DNA of 47,528 nt, taken from positions 1 to 47,528 of the forward strand of contig CASFQZ010000034.1 of the NCBI GenBank assembly GCA_949296825.1, written 5' to 3'. This document shows, in pieces, positions 17,719-26,441 of this stretch. Below the pieces are notes generated by a model. That model made no database searches, was not told the DNA's origin, and saw only the letters and a program-made list of their open reading frames with translations. Both the position numbers and the translations under genes were made by a program. How positions within the stretch are numbered: position 1 is the stretch's first letter; each line of letters opens with the position of its first letter. This stretch comes from an uncultured Eubacteriales bacterium (GTDB lineage: Bacteria; Bacillota; Clostridia; Oscillospirales; Acutalibacteraceae).

Positions 17719-18978
17719 ACGAGTACGCAGGATACGCCGAAGGAACTCTGTCTGCTGCTGTCGGTGGATGACGGCAGTTTTGACGCCGAAAGCTCGCTTA
17801 TGGAGCTGCGGCGTTTGGCGGAAACCGCCGGGGCGGAGGTTTTTGCGCTTATCGAGCAAAAGCGCGAGAGCCCGGACGCGGCGACCTATATCGGCTCCGG
17901 ACGGCTGGAAGAGGTTCGGGAGCTTTGCGCGCGGGAAGAAATCGATTTATTGATTGTCGACGGCGAGCTGACGCCGACCCAGCAGCGCAATCTGGAAAAC
18001 GCCGTCGATCGGCGCGTAATTGACCGCACCACACTGATTCTTGATATTTTTGCAAAAAGCGCAAAAACAAACGAGGGCAAAATCCAGGTGGAACTGGCAC
18101 AGCTGCAATATTTGCTGCCCCGCCTTGCGGGCAGGGGAACGGCGCTGTCGCGGCTGGGCGGCGGCATCGGCACCCGGGGTCCCGGTGAAACCAAGCTGGA
18201 AACCGACCGGCGGCACATCCGGCGGCGTATTCATACGCTGGAAGAAGCCCTGAAAAAAACCGAAAAACAGCGATATTTGCGCCGTAGCCGGCGGCAAAAG
18301 AACGGCATTTTGACCTGCGCCATCGTCGGCTATACCAATGCCGGAAAATCAACGCTGCTCAACGCGCTGACCGGCGCGGGGGTGCTGACGCAGGATAAGC
18401 TTTTCGCTACGCTGGACCCGACCGCCCGAGCGCTGAAGCTGCCGGACGGACGGTCCGTTCTGCTGGTTGACACGGTGGGCTTTGTCTCCCGCCTGCCCCA
18501 CACGCTGGTAGACGCCTTTCACTCCACCCTGGAGGAAGCCGCCGCGGCAGACCTGCTGCTGAATGTCTGCGACGCATCCGACCCGCATCTGGACCGGCAG
18601 CTGGCGGTGACCAGGGATGTGATGGAGCAGCTGGGCGCGGGACAGATCCCGACGATCACCGTGCTGAACAAATGCGACGTCTGCCCCAATCCCTTTGCGC
18701 TGCCTTTCAGCCGCCGCAGCGTGCGTATTTCGGCGCAGACCGGCGAGGGGCTTGCCGATTTATTGCAGGCGGTCGCCGACACACTGCCCGACACGGTGCG
18801 CACCGTGCATCTGCTGCTGCCCTACCACGACGCGGGGCTGGCAGCCCGGGTGCGGCAATGGGGGCTGGTGGAAAGTGAGAGCTATGACGAGGACGGCATC
18901 CGCCTGACCGCCCGACTGGACCGGCGGTTCCTTTCGTCCTTTCAGCCATATATTATCGGGGAGGAAACTTCCCGTTAA
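17719..18978 (+). CDS. hflX: GTPase HflX, apparent ACG start
   Basis: Ribosome-associated GTPase HflX, which splits or rescues stalled 70S ribosomes. Starting at 17719 gives 419 residues, close to the usual family length. N-terminal HflX domain (ELCLLLSVD near residue 10, LIVDGELTPTQQRNLE), the signature GGGIGTRGPGETKLE (about 150-165), coiled-coil helix, then the G domain: GYTNAGKST (P-loop, about 201-209), DTVGF (G3), NKCD (G4). No ATG, GTG or TTG lies in frame after the promoter and near the SD; ACG at 17719 has ideal spacing, and ACG to ATG is one base change. Far upstream in-frame TTG 17563 precedes the predicted transcription start. Probably co-transcribed with the next gene (14 bases). 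Confidence 0.85.
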   Translation, partial: TSTQDTPKELCLLLSVDDGSFDAESSLMELRRLAETAGAEVFALIEQKRESPDAATYIGSGRLEEVRELCAREEIDLLIVDGELTPTQQRNLENAVDRRVIDRTTLILDIFAKSAKTNEGKIQVELAQLQYLLPRLAGRGTALSRLGGGIGTRGPGETKLETDRRHIRRRIHTLEEALKKTEKQRYLRRSRRQKNGILTCAIVGYTNAGKSTLLNALTGAGVLTQDKLFATLDPTARALKLPDGRSVLLVDTVGFVSRLPHTLVDAFHSTLEEAAAADLLLNVCDASDPHLDRQLAVTRDVMEQLGAGQIPTITVLNKCDVCPNPFALPFSRRSVRISAQTGEGLADLLQAVADTLPDTVRTVHLLLPYHDAGLAARVRQWGLVESESYDEDGIRLTARLDRRFLSSFQPYIIGEETSR

Positions 18979-18992
18979 CGGAGGTATTTATT

Positions 18993-20000
18993 ATGAAAGT
19001 ATTTATGATCGGCGGCACGGGGCTTTTGGGCAGCGCCGCCGCCAGAATGCTGATCGACCGGGGTCACAGCGTCAAGAGCGTGGCGCTGCCGCCGCTGCCG
19101 GAGGGCGCGCCCATCCCGGAAGAGATGGAGCTGGTCTTCGGCGACTATAACAAAAAGACCGACGACGAGATCCGCCAGATGATGGCGGGCTGCGACAGTT
19201 TTATTTTCGCCGCCGGTGTCGACGAACGGGTGGAATTTCCCGCGCCGGTCTATGAAGCCTATGAAAAATTCAACATCAACCCCTTAAAGCGGCTGATTCC
19301 GCTGGCGAAGGAATGCGGCGTGACGAATGTGGTGGTGCTCGGCTCTTATTTCTCCTATTTCGCCAAAGCACATCCGGAAATGGAGCTGACCGCAAAGCAT
19401 CCCTATATCCGCAGCCGCATCGAGCAGGAAGAGGTTGCCCTCTCCTTTGCCGATGACAACTGCTCAGTCTCGGTCCTGGAGCTGCCCTATATTTTCGGTA
19501 CACAGCCCGGCAGAAAACCGGTCTGGACGATCCTGATCGAGCAGCTTTCCGGCATGGGACCGGTAACGATGTACCCGGTGGGCGGCACGACGATGGTCAC
19601 CGTGCGGCAGGTTGCCCAGGCGATCACCGGCGCAGCGGAGCAGGGCGCCCGCGGCGCGATCCCCATCGGCTACTACAATTACACCTGGGATCAGTTCCTT
19701 GCCATTGTCCACGACGCGATGGGACAACCGGATCGGAAGATCATCCACATCACCCGCTGGATGTTCCAGCTCTTTGGGCTGCATATGCGCAAGGTCTATG
19801 CCAAAAAGGGCGTGGAGGGCGGCATCGACCCGGTGGGGCTTGCCGACATCATGGGGATGAACACCTGGATCGACAAAAAATACAGCCAGGCGCTGGGCGT
19901 GACCAAGGACGACATCCGTTCGGCAATCTTCGATTCGGTCAAGCTGTCGGTGGATGCCTTTACCGGAAAGCAGAAGCTGGTGGAAATGAAGGCGGAATAA
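18993..20000 (+). CDS. NAD(P)-binding epimerase/dehydratase-like protein
   Basis: 335-residue extended short-chain-dehydrogenase-type protein. The nucleotide-binding motif GGTGLLG is at 7-13, with downstream ELPYIFGTQPG typical of NAD-dependent epimerase/dehydratases. Ser118 in VLGSYFSYF could be the active-site Ser. The usual YxxxK motif reads Y138-IRS-R142 in HPYIRSR, so the catalytic Lys is replaced by Arg and activity may be altered or lost. No membrane segment. SD ACGGAGG and ATG; 14 bases after hflX. Substrate unknown. Confidence 0.75.
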   Translation: MKVFMIGGTGLLGSAAARMLIDRGHSVKSVALPPLPEGAPIPEEMELVFGDYNKKTDDEIRQMMAGCDSFIFAAGVDERVEFPAPVYEAYEKFNINPLKRLIPLAKECGVTNVVVLGSYFSYFAKAHPEMELTAKHPYIRSRIEQEEVALSFADDNCSVSVLELPYIFGTQPGRKPVWTILIEQLSGMGPVTMYPVGGTTMVTVRQVAQAITGAAEQGARGAIPIGYYNYTWDQFLAIVHDAMGQPDRKIIHITRWMFQLFGLHMRKVYAKKGVEGGIDPVGLADIMGMNTWIDKKYSQALGVTKDDIRSAIFDSVKLSVDAFTGKQKLVEMKAE

Positions 20001-20011
20001 CTGCCGCTTCG

Positions 20012-20048
20012 GCGGGAGCGCTCCCGGCGCTCCCGCTTTTTCTTTTTT
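20012..20048 (+). terminator. Terminator of the hflX unit
   Basis: 10-bp perfect stem GCGGGAGCGC / GCGCTCCCGC with a five-base loop, followed by a long T-rich run. Confidence 0.9.
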
Positions 20049-20056
20049 CTCCGGTC

Positions 20057-20085
20057 TTGACATCCGACGAAGTTCTGACTAATAT
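20057..20085 (+). promoter_or_regulatory. Promoter of the CDF transporter gene
   Basis: Consensus TTGACA (20057-20062), 17-bp spacer, TAATAT (20080-20085); it begins right after the preceding terminator and lies 39 bases before the start codon. Confidence 0.7.
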
Positions 20086-20124
20086 AAATAGATATACCGT
20101 TTTGGAAAAGAAAGAAGAAATACC

Positions 20125-21291
20125 ATGATCCGTTTGCTGTCCCATTTTTTGATCCGAGATTCCCTGCCGGAGGAAAAGAAGCGCAGCCTGTTGGGCAAGC
20201 TCTGCTCGGCGATGGGGATTTTCCTGAATATACTGCTCTGCGCCGCAAAGCTTGCGGCAGGCGTACTCAGCGGCTCCATCGCCGTCACGGCGGACGCGAT
20301 GAACAATCTGTCAGACGCCGGCTCGTCGGTCATTACGCTGATCGGCTTTAAGCTCAGCGAGCAAAAGCCCGACCGGGAGCATCCCTTCGGGCACGGGCGG
20401 ATGGAATATCTTTCCGGCTTTATCGTCTCCATGCTGATCCTTTTCATGGGCTTTGAGCTGCTGAAATCCTCGGTGGAAAAGCTCATTCACCCTGAGGAGA
20501 TCGCCGGCAGCGCACTGACGATTGTTGTTCTGGCGCTTTCCATCGCCGTCAAATTCTATATGATGTTCTACAACCTGCGCGTCGGTAAAAAAATCGACAG
20601 CGCCGCCATGAAGGCTGCCGCAGCCGACAGTATGAGCGATTGCGTTTCTACCGCCATTGTTCTGATCTGTACGGTGATCGGGATGTACACCGGCTTGCAG
20701 CTGGACGCCTGGTGCGGGCTGGCGGTGGCAGTCTTTATTCTGGTGACGGGCGTACGCGCCGCCAAAGACACCATCAGCCCTCTGCTGGGCGAGCCGCCCA
20801 GCGCGGACTTTGTGAAAAAAATCGAACAGCTTGTGCTGGCTTATCCGTCGGTGGTGGGTATTCACGACATGATCGTCCATGATTACGGTCCCGGGCGGCG
20901 GATGATTTCCCTGCACGCGGAGGTGCCCGCCCACGGGGATATTCTGCGTATCCACGATGAGATCGACAACGCCGAGCGGGAGCTGGCGGAAAAGTTGGGC
21001 TGTCACGCGGTCATTCACATGGACCCGATCGAAAACGACAATCCGGAATGCGTGCGCCTGCGCAGCGAGGTCAGTGCGCTGGTCAAGCAAATCGACGAGC
21101 GGCTGACCATCCATGATTTCCGCATGGTGACCGGTCCGACCCACACCAATCTGATTTTCGACCTGGTGCTGCCGCATCATTACCCCACCGGAGAAAAAGA
21201 GCTCCGGCACGAGGTGAGCGACGCGGTCCGACAGCAAATCGGCAGACAGTATTATACGGTGATCCAGACGGAGCAGTCTTTTATTGAATAA
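20125..21291 (+). CDS. Cation diffusion facilitator, probable Mn2+ exporter type
   Basis: 388-residue inner-membrane metal/H+ antiporter of the CDF family: six membrane helices followed by a cytoplasmic metallochaperone-like domain and a C-terminal extension. The CDF signature is clear (SIAVTADAMNNLSDAGSS and HPFGHGRMEYLSG). The transport-site residues read N60-xxx-D64 in helix 2 and D168-xxx-D172 in helix 5. Zinc transporters usually carry His-containing sites, whereas an N/D-D plus D-D set is typical of the manganese branch (MntE-like), so Mn2+ export is the likely role. The ATG at 20125 follows a weak purine-rich SD. Single-gene unit. Confidence 0.85.
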   Translation: MIRLLSHFLIRDSLPEEKKRSLLGKLCSAMGIFLNILLCAAKLAAGVLSGSIAVTADAMNNLSDAGSSVITLIGFKLSEQKPDREHPFGHGRMEYLSGFIVSMLILFMGFELLKSSVEKLIHPEEIAGSALTIVVLALSIAVKFYMMFYNLRVGKKIDSAAMKAAAADSMSDCVSTAIVLICTVIGMYTGLQLDAWCGLAVAVFILVTGVRAAKDTISPLLGEPPSADFVKKIEQLVLAYPSVVGIHDMIVHDYGPGRRMISLHAEVPAHGDILRIHDEIDNAERELAEKLGCHAVIHMDPIENDNPECVRLRSEVSALVKQIDERLTIHDFRMVTGPTHTNLIFDLVLPHHYPTGEKELRHEVSDAVRQQIGRQYYTVIQTEQSFIE

Positions 21292-21632
21292 TAAAAACAT
21301 CGTCGAAAATAACGCCATTCACGGCAAAGGAACGGCAAACATACTACCCTAAATCATCTGCCGTGAAGCAATCCGCCGGCGGGAAACTCCATGACGAAAA
21401 GAAATGCTCCGACCGGGCAGCGACAAACACTTTCCACCGCCTGCGCAAAAAAAAGAACGGGCAGTCATCTCAAGAAGCGCAGCGGTAGCGAGATTGCCAA
21501 AGGACATAGTCAGTATAAAATCAAAACCGGCAGTCCGTGGACCGCCGGTTTTTGGTTTTTCTTACAAAAAACCGCTTAGTATTTTATGCTTCGGAGGAAC
21601 CGCCAGCGCCGTTGTGGAGACACTGCTGCCAA
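21292..21632. other. Intergenic region with terminator, no gene supported
   Basis: 341 bases between the CDF gene and the converging GH18-like gene. It contains an inverted repeat TTCACGGCA (21318-21326) / TGCCGTGAA (21359-21367) and the terminator listed separately. A 62-codon open frame from 21391 is Lys/Arg/Ser-rich, lacks an SD and runs through the terminator, so it is not called. Confidence 0.5.
21523..21552. terminator. Bidirectional terminator between CDF and GH18-like genes
   Basis: AAAACCGGC / GCCGGTTTT with an inner GTCC / GGAC stem; T-runs on both strands. Confidence 0.8.
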
Positions 21633-23057
21633 TCAGCCGTTGGCGATGCTCTTTTCGTTTTTGACCGTCTGGATGGCACGGAAGAGCGACAGCTCGCTGT
21701 CATAGGGCATATCGCAGGTAAAATGCCAGATCATAACCCCGCCGACTCCGGCGTCCAGCGCAAAGGCGGTTTTATCGGAGATCATCTGGACACCGTTGAA
21801 ATACTGGGGTGTCGCCAGCGGTGCGCCGTCGTGGTCAAAGGTGTTGTCGGTCATCAAGTTGTTGTACCGCCCCAGCCGCTCGGCGTAGGTCTTGTAATCG
21901 CCCCAGAAAGCATACCCGTCGATGGGGCGGGAATAGAAGGGCAGACCGATGTCAATCTGCTCCGGCGAAAAGCCCGCAGCGATGGTTTGGAACACGGCGT
22001 CGGCGGTATAGGCGAAGTCGGCGTGATAACCAAAGGTATCAAAAATATCATAGGTCATCAGTTCAACCCGGTCGATGCGCTCAATCACATCCTCTTCAAA
22101 ATGCAGGTTCCACGCCCCGGCAGCGACGCTGATCATCTTGTCGGGCATGGCGTCGGCGACGGTGCGGATATAAGTATTGTACATCTCCCATTCCTCGTCG
22201 GAATAAGGATATTCATAGTCCACATCATAGCCATCGAAATTATATTTATAGATAAAAGAACGCAGATTTTCGGCGGTGACGGAAAGCTGATCGCGCATCA
22301 TGGAGACGATATCTTTACCGTCGTTGCCATAGGGCAGCGCCAAATCGGCAAAAATACGAATATCCCGCTCGCCGATCGCCTCCCGGACAAGCTCGACCTT
22401 TTCGGCATATTCCGCTTCGCTGATTTCTTCACCGTTCCCGTCCACAAAGGAGATATGCCCATCGGCGTTCAGCTTCGCCATACCGAACAAAATCAAATCC
22501 GTGCAGCCCGCCAAACCGGAAAAGTCGGTCTCCTCGTTGACAAAATCCATCCGCACATAGGCGTTGACCCGCAAATCGGCGGCATTTTCGTTTTTATTCA
22601 GATACACCGACATCCCCGTAACCGAATATTCGCCCGAAAAATCGGAGATGATCAGCCGCAGATAGCGGTACTGCCGCTCCCCGGTATAACAGACCCGACA
22701 GGAGCCGATGGCGTCCCCCTGATACAGAAAAACATAGCCCTTGTCCGCCTCGTTGCTGCCATAAATGGCAAACTGCTTGACATGGTCGCCCGCTTCGGTC
22801 AGGGTGATGGTGTTGAACCGTTTGGAATCGCCAAGATCAACGGTGATATGATTGCGGTAGGAATCGTTCCAATTCAGCGTGAACGCCTCCAGCGGCGCGC
22901 CGTTAATGTCGGTATAGCTGCTGCCCAGCGCCAGGTTCCCCTCCTCGCCGTACAAGCGGGAAAAATCATTCTTCCCCGTCCCGCCGCAGGAAGAAAGAAA
23001 CAGCATACACAAAATCAGCAAACCGGCAAGACCAGCCGTCCCACGTTTTTTCATCAT
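21633..23057 (-). CDS. GH18-like (chitinase-fold) lipoprotein with discoidin-like domain
   Basis: 474-residue surface lipoprotein. Signal peptide with lipobox LSSC (Cys24). Residues about 40-170 look like an F5/8-type C (discoidin-like) sugar-binding domain (NWNDSYRNHITVDLG, FNTITLTE). The rest is a family 18 TIM barrel: the catalytic signature DGYDVDYE ends in Glu282, the GH18 proton donor, followed by ELMTYDIFD and IWHFTCD near the C-terminus. Likely an endo-beta-N-acetylglucosaminidase or chitinase acting on glycoprotein glycans or peptidoglycan-like polymers; which one is unknown. The start is ATG 23057 or ATG 23054; GGGAGG is five or eight bases away, so either is possible. Confidence 0.8.
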   Translation of the reverse strand: MMKKRGTAGLAGLLILCMLFLSSCGGTGKNDFSRLYGEEGNLALGSSYTDINGAPLEAFTLNWNDSYRNHITVDLGDSKRFNTITLTEAGDHVKQFAIYGSNEADKGYVFLYQGDAIGSCRVCYTGERQYRYLRLIISDFSGEYSVTGMSVYLNKNENAADLRVNAYVRMDFVNEETDFSGLAGCTDLILFGMAKLNADGHISFVDGNGEEISEAEYAEKVELVREAIGERDIRIFADLALPYGNDGKDIVSMMRDQLSVTAENLRSFIYKYNFDGYDVDYEYPYSDEEWEMYNTYIRTVADAMPDKMISVAAGAWNLHFEEDVIERIDRVELMTYDIFDTFGYHADFAYTADAVFQTIAAGFSPEQIDIGLPFYSRPIDGYAFWGDYKTYAERLGRYNNLMTDNTFDHDGAPLATPQYFNGVQMISDKTAFALDAGVGGVMIWHFTCDMPYDSELSLFRAIQTVKNEKSIANG

Positions 23058-23114
23058 AACAGCCTCCCGGATATTCGCCGAAAAACCGAATATCGTTTGT
23101 ATTTTGATAAAAAT

Positions 23115-23143
23115 ATTGTATAAAATTTCCAGATAAAAGTCAA
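23115..23143 (-). promoter_or_regulatory. Promoter of the GH18-like gene
   Basis: Minus strand TTGACT (23138-23143), 17-bp spacer, TACAAT (23115-23120), about 60 bases before the start codon. Confidence 0.75.
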
Positions 23144-23171
23144 GCATCCGAAGGCATCCCGGACGCTTCTT

Positions 23172-25007
23172 TTATGCTTCCGTTTTTACATAAAACGGGC
23201 AATACAGCAGCGCCGCAGCGCCCTCTTCATATACCACCGTCTGAAAACCTTCCTGCACATAAAGCGGATACAGGTTAGCGAATTCCGCAAAGCGCAGATC
23301 CAGCAGCACATATTCCGTCCTGCCGGACAGATCAGGCGAGGAGGCGTTGATCTGATAGAGAATCTTATTCTGATATAAATGAGGCATCAGGAAGGTAGAG
23401 GAATAGACGGACGCGTCTTTGGGTACCTGCGCAATCACCTCATCCAGTGTATCGCAGACCTCTTTGGTGTCCTGATAATAGCCGATATACCCGAGCCGTT
23501 CGCCGACAAAGGCGGAGAAGCCGAACATCGCAAAGGCGGCGCAGAGCACGGCAAGGAAGCGGCGGAGCTGCTGTGGGCGGGCGGAGAGATTGACAACCGT
23601 CAGATAAAACAGCAGCGCCGTCACGCCAAAATTATACTGATAATCCAGCGAATGCTGATAAGGGTAATAGGACATCAGATTGATCAGCATAAAGGGTCCC
23701 AACAGGATATAGGAAGAAATTTTCGTGCAAACCAGCGGCAAAAAGCCCAGCGGCAGCAGCATTTGCAGGCAAAAGACCATCTTATCCTCGTTCAGGCACT
23801 GGCTGAACACATAACCGGGGTTGACCAGGCAGGCTTTGATAATATCCGACAGGCTGCCGCCGTCGGTGGAAAAATTGGCGTAGCGATAGAGCATCGCCCC
23901 GTCGCCGTGGCTGTCCAAATACCAGACTGCAAGAAGGAAATACCCGACAGAAAAAAGCAACAGCAGCAACGGTTTCAGAATTTTCTTTTTGGCAAACGCC
24001 ATCCAGATGGCAATAAACATCAGATAGATCGGCGCATCCTCTTTCACAGAGCAAACCAGCGGGGCGCAGAGCAGCAGCCCGGCGGTGCTCTCCCGATCGA
24101 TGGAAACCAGCAGCCAGAGCAGAAGCGGGGTCAGGAAACAATTTTCATGAATATCATAAAAGCAGCCCGCGCTGAGCGCCGGATAAAAGACATACATCAC
24201 GCCCAAAAGCACGGTCAGCAGATCGGAAAGCCCGTGTTTTTTACACAGCAGCCAGAGGGGCACCAGTCCGCTCGCCAGAATGATCGCCTGGGCAACGTTC
24301 AGCGTCAGGGGCGTATGGAAGAGCGCATAAAAGGGTAAAATCAGATAATAGATGAAGGACAGATGGACCTGAAAATGGGAGAGCAGTCCGTCCCGCTCGC
24401 AAGTAGTGTAGGGAATGCCGGTCTCCTTCATATATTCAAACATCTGCGAAAAGATGCCGAAATCAAAATTCGGAGAAATATACATCTCGTACCGCAGCGC
24501 GGTCAATCCGCCGACGAAAGCGGCGAAGGCGGCGAAAAGAGCGGCGTAGATCCCGAGGCTGACCGGACGGGAGACTCTGGACGGACGCAGGGCTCGGGGC
24601 GGCTTTTGCAGCAGCAGGGCATCCTGCGCTTTTTGCAGAAGAGGCAGCCCCAGCGTCCAGGCGGCAAAAAAGGCGAAAAGGGCGCAGCAGATTGCATAGA
24701 GCCAGGCATCCTTTGCCTTGAATAAAATACTGACCAGAAAAGCAAAACAGGAAAACAGCAAAAAAAGGCGGTCCGGCGTTTCGCTTTTCGCAAAGAAAAA
24801 CAAGGCGCTGCACAGCAGGAAGCCGACGGCGAACAGCAGCGCCCAGAGCCAGGTCTCGACCCCCGACACAAAATCGGTGTCATCATACGCCGCGCCGCCG
24901 CGCCAGATCAGGATGGCGTTGAGCAGAAAAAAGACGCCGAACAGGCGCATTCCGATCCTGCGCCCGCTCAGATGCCATTTTTCTTTCCATCGCGCCAAAT
25001 GCGTCAA
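23172..25007 (-). CDS. DUF2079 polytopic membrane protein
   Basis: 611-residue integral membrane protein of the DUF2079 family, with many hydrophobic segments and a soluble C-terminal part. Family marks are FDFGIFSQMFEYM and LSHFQVHLSFIYYLILP near residues 180-225. The fold resembles GT-C type lipid-linked sugar transferases, but no function is established. Start TTG 25007 follows AAAGGAGG by eight bases, and this SD overlaps the stop codon of the upstream carboxypeptidase-like gene; the two are almost certainly co-translated. A cell-envelope role is plausible by association. Confidence 0.75.
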   Translation of the reverse strand: MTHLARWKEKWHLSGRRIGMRLFGVFFLLNAILIWRGGAAYDDTDFVSGVETWLWALLFAVGFLLCSALFFFAKSETPDRLFLLFSCFAFLVSILFKAKDAWLYAICCALFAFFAAWTLGLPLLQKAQDALLLQKPPRALRPSRVSRPVSLGIYAALFAAFAAFVGGLTALRYEMYISPNFDFGIFSQMFEYMKETGIPYTTCERDGLLSHFQVHLSFIYYLILPFYALFHTPLTLNVAQAIILASGLVPLWLLCKKHGLSDLLTVLLGVMYVFYPALSAGCFYDIHENCFLTPLLLWLLVSIDRESTAGLLLCAPLVCSVKEDAPIYLMFIAIWMAFAKKKILKPLLLLLFSVGYFLLAVWYLDSHGDGAMLYRYANFSTDGGSLSDIIKACLVNPGYVFSQCLNEDKMVFCLQMLLPLGFLPLVCTKISSYILLGPFMLINLMSYYPYQHSLDYQYNFGVTALLFYLTVVNLSARPQQLRRFLAVLCAAFAMFGFSAFVGERLGYIGYYQDTKEVCDTLDEVIAQVPKDASVYSSTFLMPHLYQNKILYQINASSPDLSGRTEYVLLDLRFAEFANLYPLYVQEGFQTVVYEEGAAALLYCPFYVKTEA

Positions 25008-25020
25008 AGCGCTTCCTCCT

Positions 25021-26376
25021 TTAATTTTCGCCTTCTTTTTTCTGTTTTCCGCCCCGAATCACGCGAAACTTCCCCAGCTTTTTATCATAGCGTACGCCGA
25101 TGACAAAATACGCGACGGCAGCCGCCAGAATCAGGAGCAAAAGCAACAGGATCGGCGGAGAAGAAAAAACCTCCTTCGCCACACCGGTAAACAGCCCCGC
25201 CAAATCAAAGGGCACATCCTCGCCCGCCGCCAGCTCGACCGTGGTCAGGACCTGCTCGCCATAAAGCACCTCGGCTTCGCCCAGAATATCGCCCTTTTTG
25301 ACCGGGGCATTGACAACGTCTTTGGTTTTATCCTCTATAATCCGGAACACCACGCTGCCCGTATCCACCGAAGAGGGCACCAGGGCGGTGATCTGCGTCG
25401 CCGGCACCAGCCGGACATGGTCCGTCTGGGAGGAAAAACGCACCGCCGCTTCGCCTACGGTCAGATTGGTGTCGGTGATAACCCGCAGGCGGATGTTGCG
25501 GAAGGTCCAGTTCAGCATTGCCTTGCAGTCGATGAAGGCGTGGTTTTCCGCGTTCCCGTCGCCGTTAGCGTCCTCATAGGGTCCCTTCATAACAACGGCG
25601 ACATAGCTGTAGCCGTCCCGGGATGAGACCGCCGCCACGCAGCGTCCGGCGCCGGAGGTGGAGCCGGTCTTCGCCGCGGTCAAATCGCTGTAATAATACG
25701 ACGGATAACCGCTGAGCAGCATCAGATTGGTAGTATAGAGCGTTCGCCGCTCATAGTTGCCGCTGGCGGGAAAATCGTAGGTCGCCGCCGTGCTGATACG
25801 GCAAAAGCGCTCATCCTTGGCAGCGTCCGCCATCATGCGGGCAACGTCGGCGGCGGTGGTATACTGCCCGTCGTCGTCCAGTCCTGTTACATTGACAAAA
25901 TTCGTATTTGCGCAGTCTAAAGACGCGGCGTATTCATTCATCATCCGCACAAAATCCTCCACCGAGCCGGCGACGCCCATCGCCAGCGTTACCGAGGCGT
26001 CGGCGGCGGAGCGCATAAGGATGCAATGCAGCAGATCCACCACCCGGAACTGCTCGCCGCCCTCAAAGAGCATCGTCGCACTGTTGGTGCCCGAAAGGAT
26101 GGAAAGGATGTTATCCGGCACGGTATAGACGGTGTTTTCGATGTCGTCCACCTGCCGCAGCACCACCATGGCGGCGGCAATGTTCAGCATGGCGGCGGGG
26201 GCGCAGCGCGCCGAAGCGTTCTGATCAAAGATAACCGTGCCGTCGTCCAGACTTTGCAGGTACAGAATCTCCGAGCGAACACTCAGTTCGGAATTATATA
26301 ACGAGGATGCCGCTGCGGGAACGGCGCAAAACAGCGCCGTCACGCAGGCAAGCAGCAAACAGAGGAATTTTTTCAT
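25021..26376 (-). CDS. D-Ala-D-Ala carboxypeptidase (S11/PBP5) homologue lacking catalytic residues
   Basis: 451-residue exported protein with the layout of DacF/PBP5 low-molecular-weight penicillin-binding proteins: signal peptide (MKKFLCLLLACVTALF, cleavage near AAA-SS), peptidase S11 domain, C-terminal beta domain, then a membrane anchor (VFSSPPILLLLLLILAAA) and a basic tail. The SxxK motif, normally PASTTK, reads PAAMLN: Ala62 and Asn65 replace the nucleophile Ser and general-base Lys. The SxN motif reads S123-A-A125. Only KTG (236-238) survives. The frame is intact, so it looks like a maintained pseudo-enzyme, perhaps a muropeptide-binding or scaffold protein. ATG 26376 is preferred over TTG 26382, which touches the GGAGG. 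First gene of an operon with the DUF2079 gene. Confidence 0.82.
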   Translation of the reverse strand: MKKFLCLLLACVTALFCAVPAAASSLYNSELSVRSEILYLQSLDDGTVIFDQNASARCAPAAMLNIAAAMVVLRQVDDIENTVYTVPDNILSILSGTNSATMLFEGGEQFRVVDLLHCILMRSAADASVTLAMGVAGSVEDFVRMMNEYAASLDCANTNFVNVTGLDDDGQYTTAADVARMMADAAKDERFCRISTAATYDFPASGNYERRTLYTTNLMLLSGYPSYYYSDLTAAKTGSTSGAGRCVAAVSSRDGYSYVAVVMKGPYEDANGDGNAENHAFIDCKAMLNWTFRNIRLRVITDTNLTVGEAAVRFSSQTDHVRLVPATQITALVPSSVDTGSVVFRIIEDKTKDVVNAPVKKGDILGEAEVLYGEQVLTTVELAAGEDVPFDLAGLFTGVAKEVFSSPPILLLLLLILAAAVAYFVIGVRYDKKLGKFRVIRGGKQKKEGEN

Positions 26377-26441
26377 GGACAACCTCCGAAAAAAGGTGTA
26401 AAATGGGAAGCAGAAAAACGCGAAAAGGACGGGCAGCTTTT

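Noticed and set aside
17358..17771. Open frame crossing the hflX promoter, with an internal ATG at 17553 beside GGGGA
   Set aside because: The ATG is only three bases from the GGGGA, and the frame runs through the hairpin, the promoter and the hflX start.
21537..23123. 528-codon plus-strand open frame
   Set aside because: Antisense shadow of the GH18-like lipoprotein gene; no start signal and no recognisable domain.
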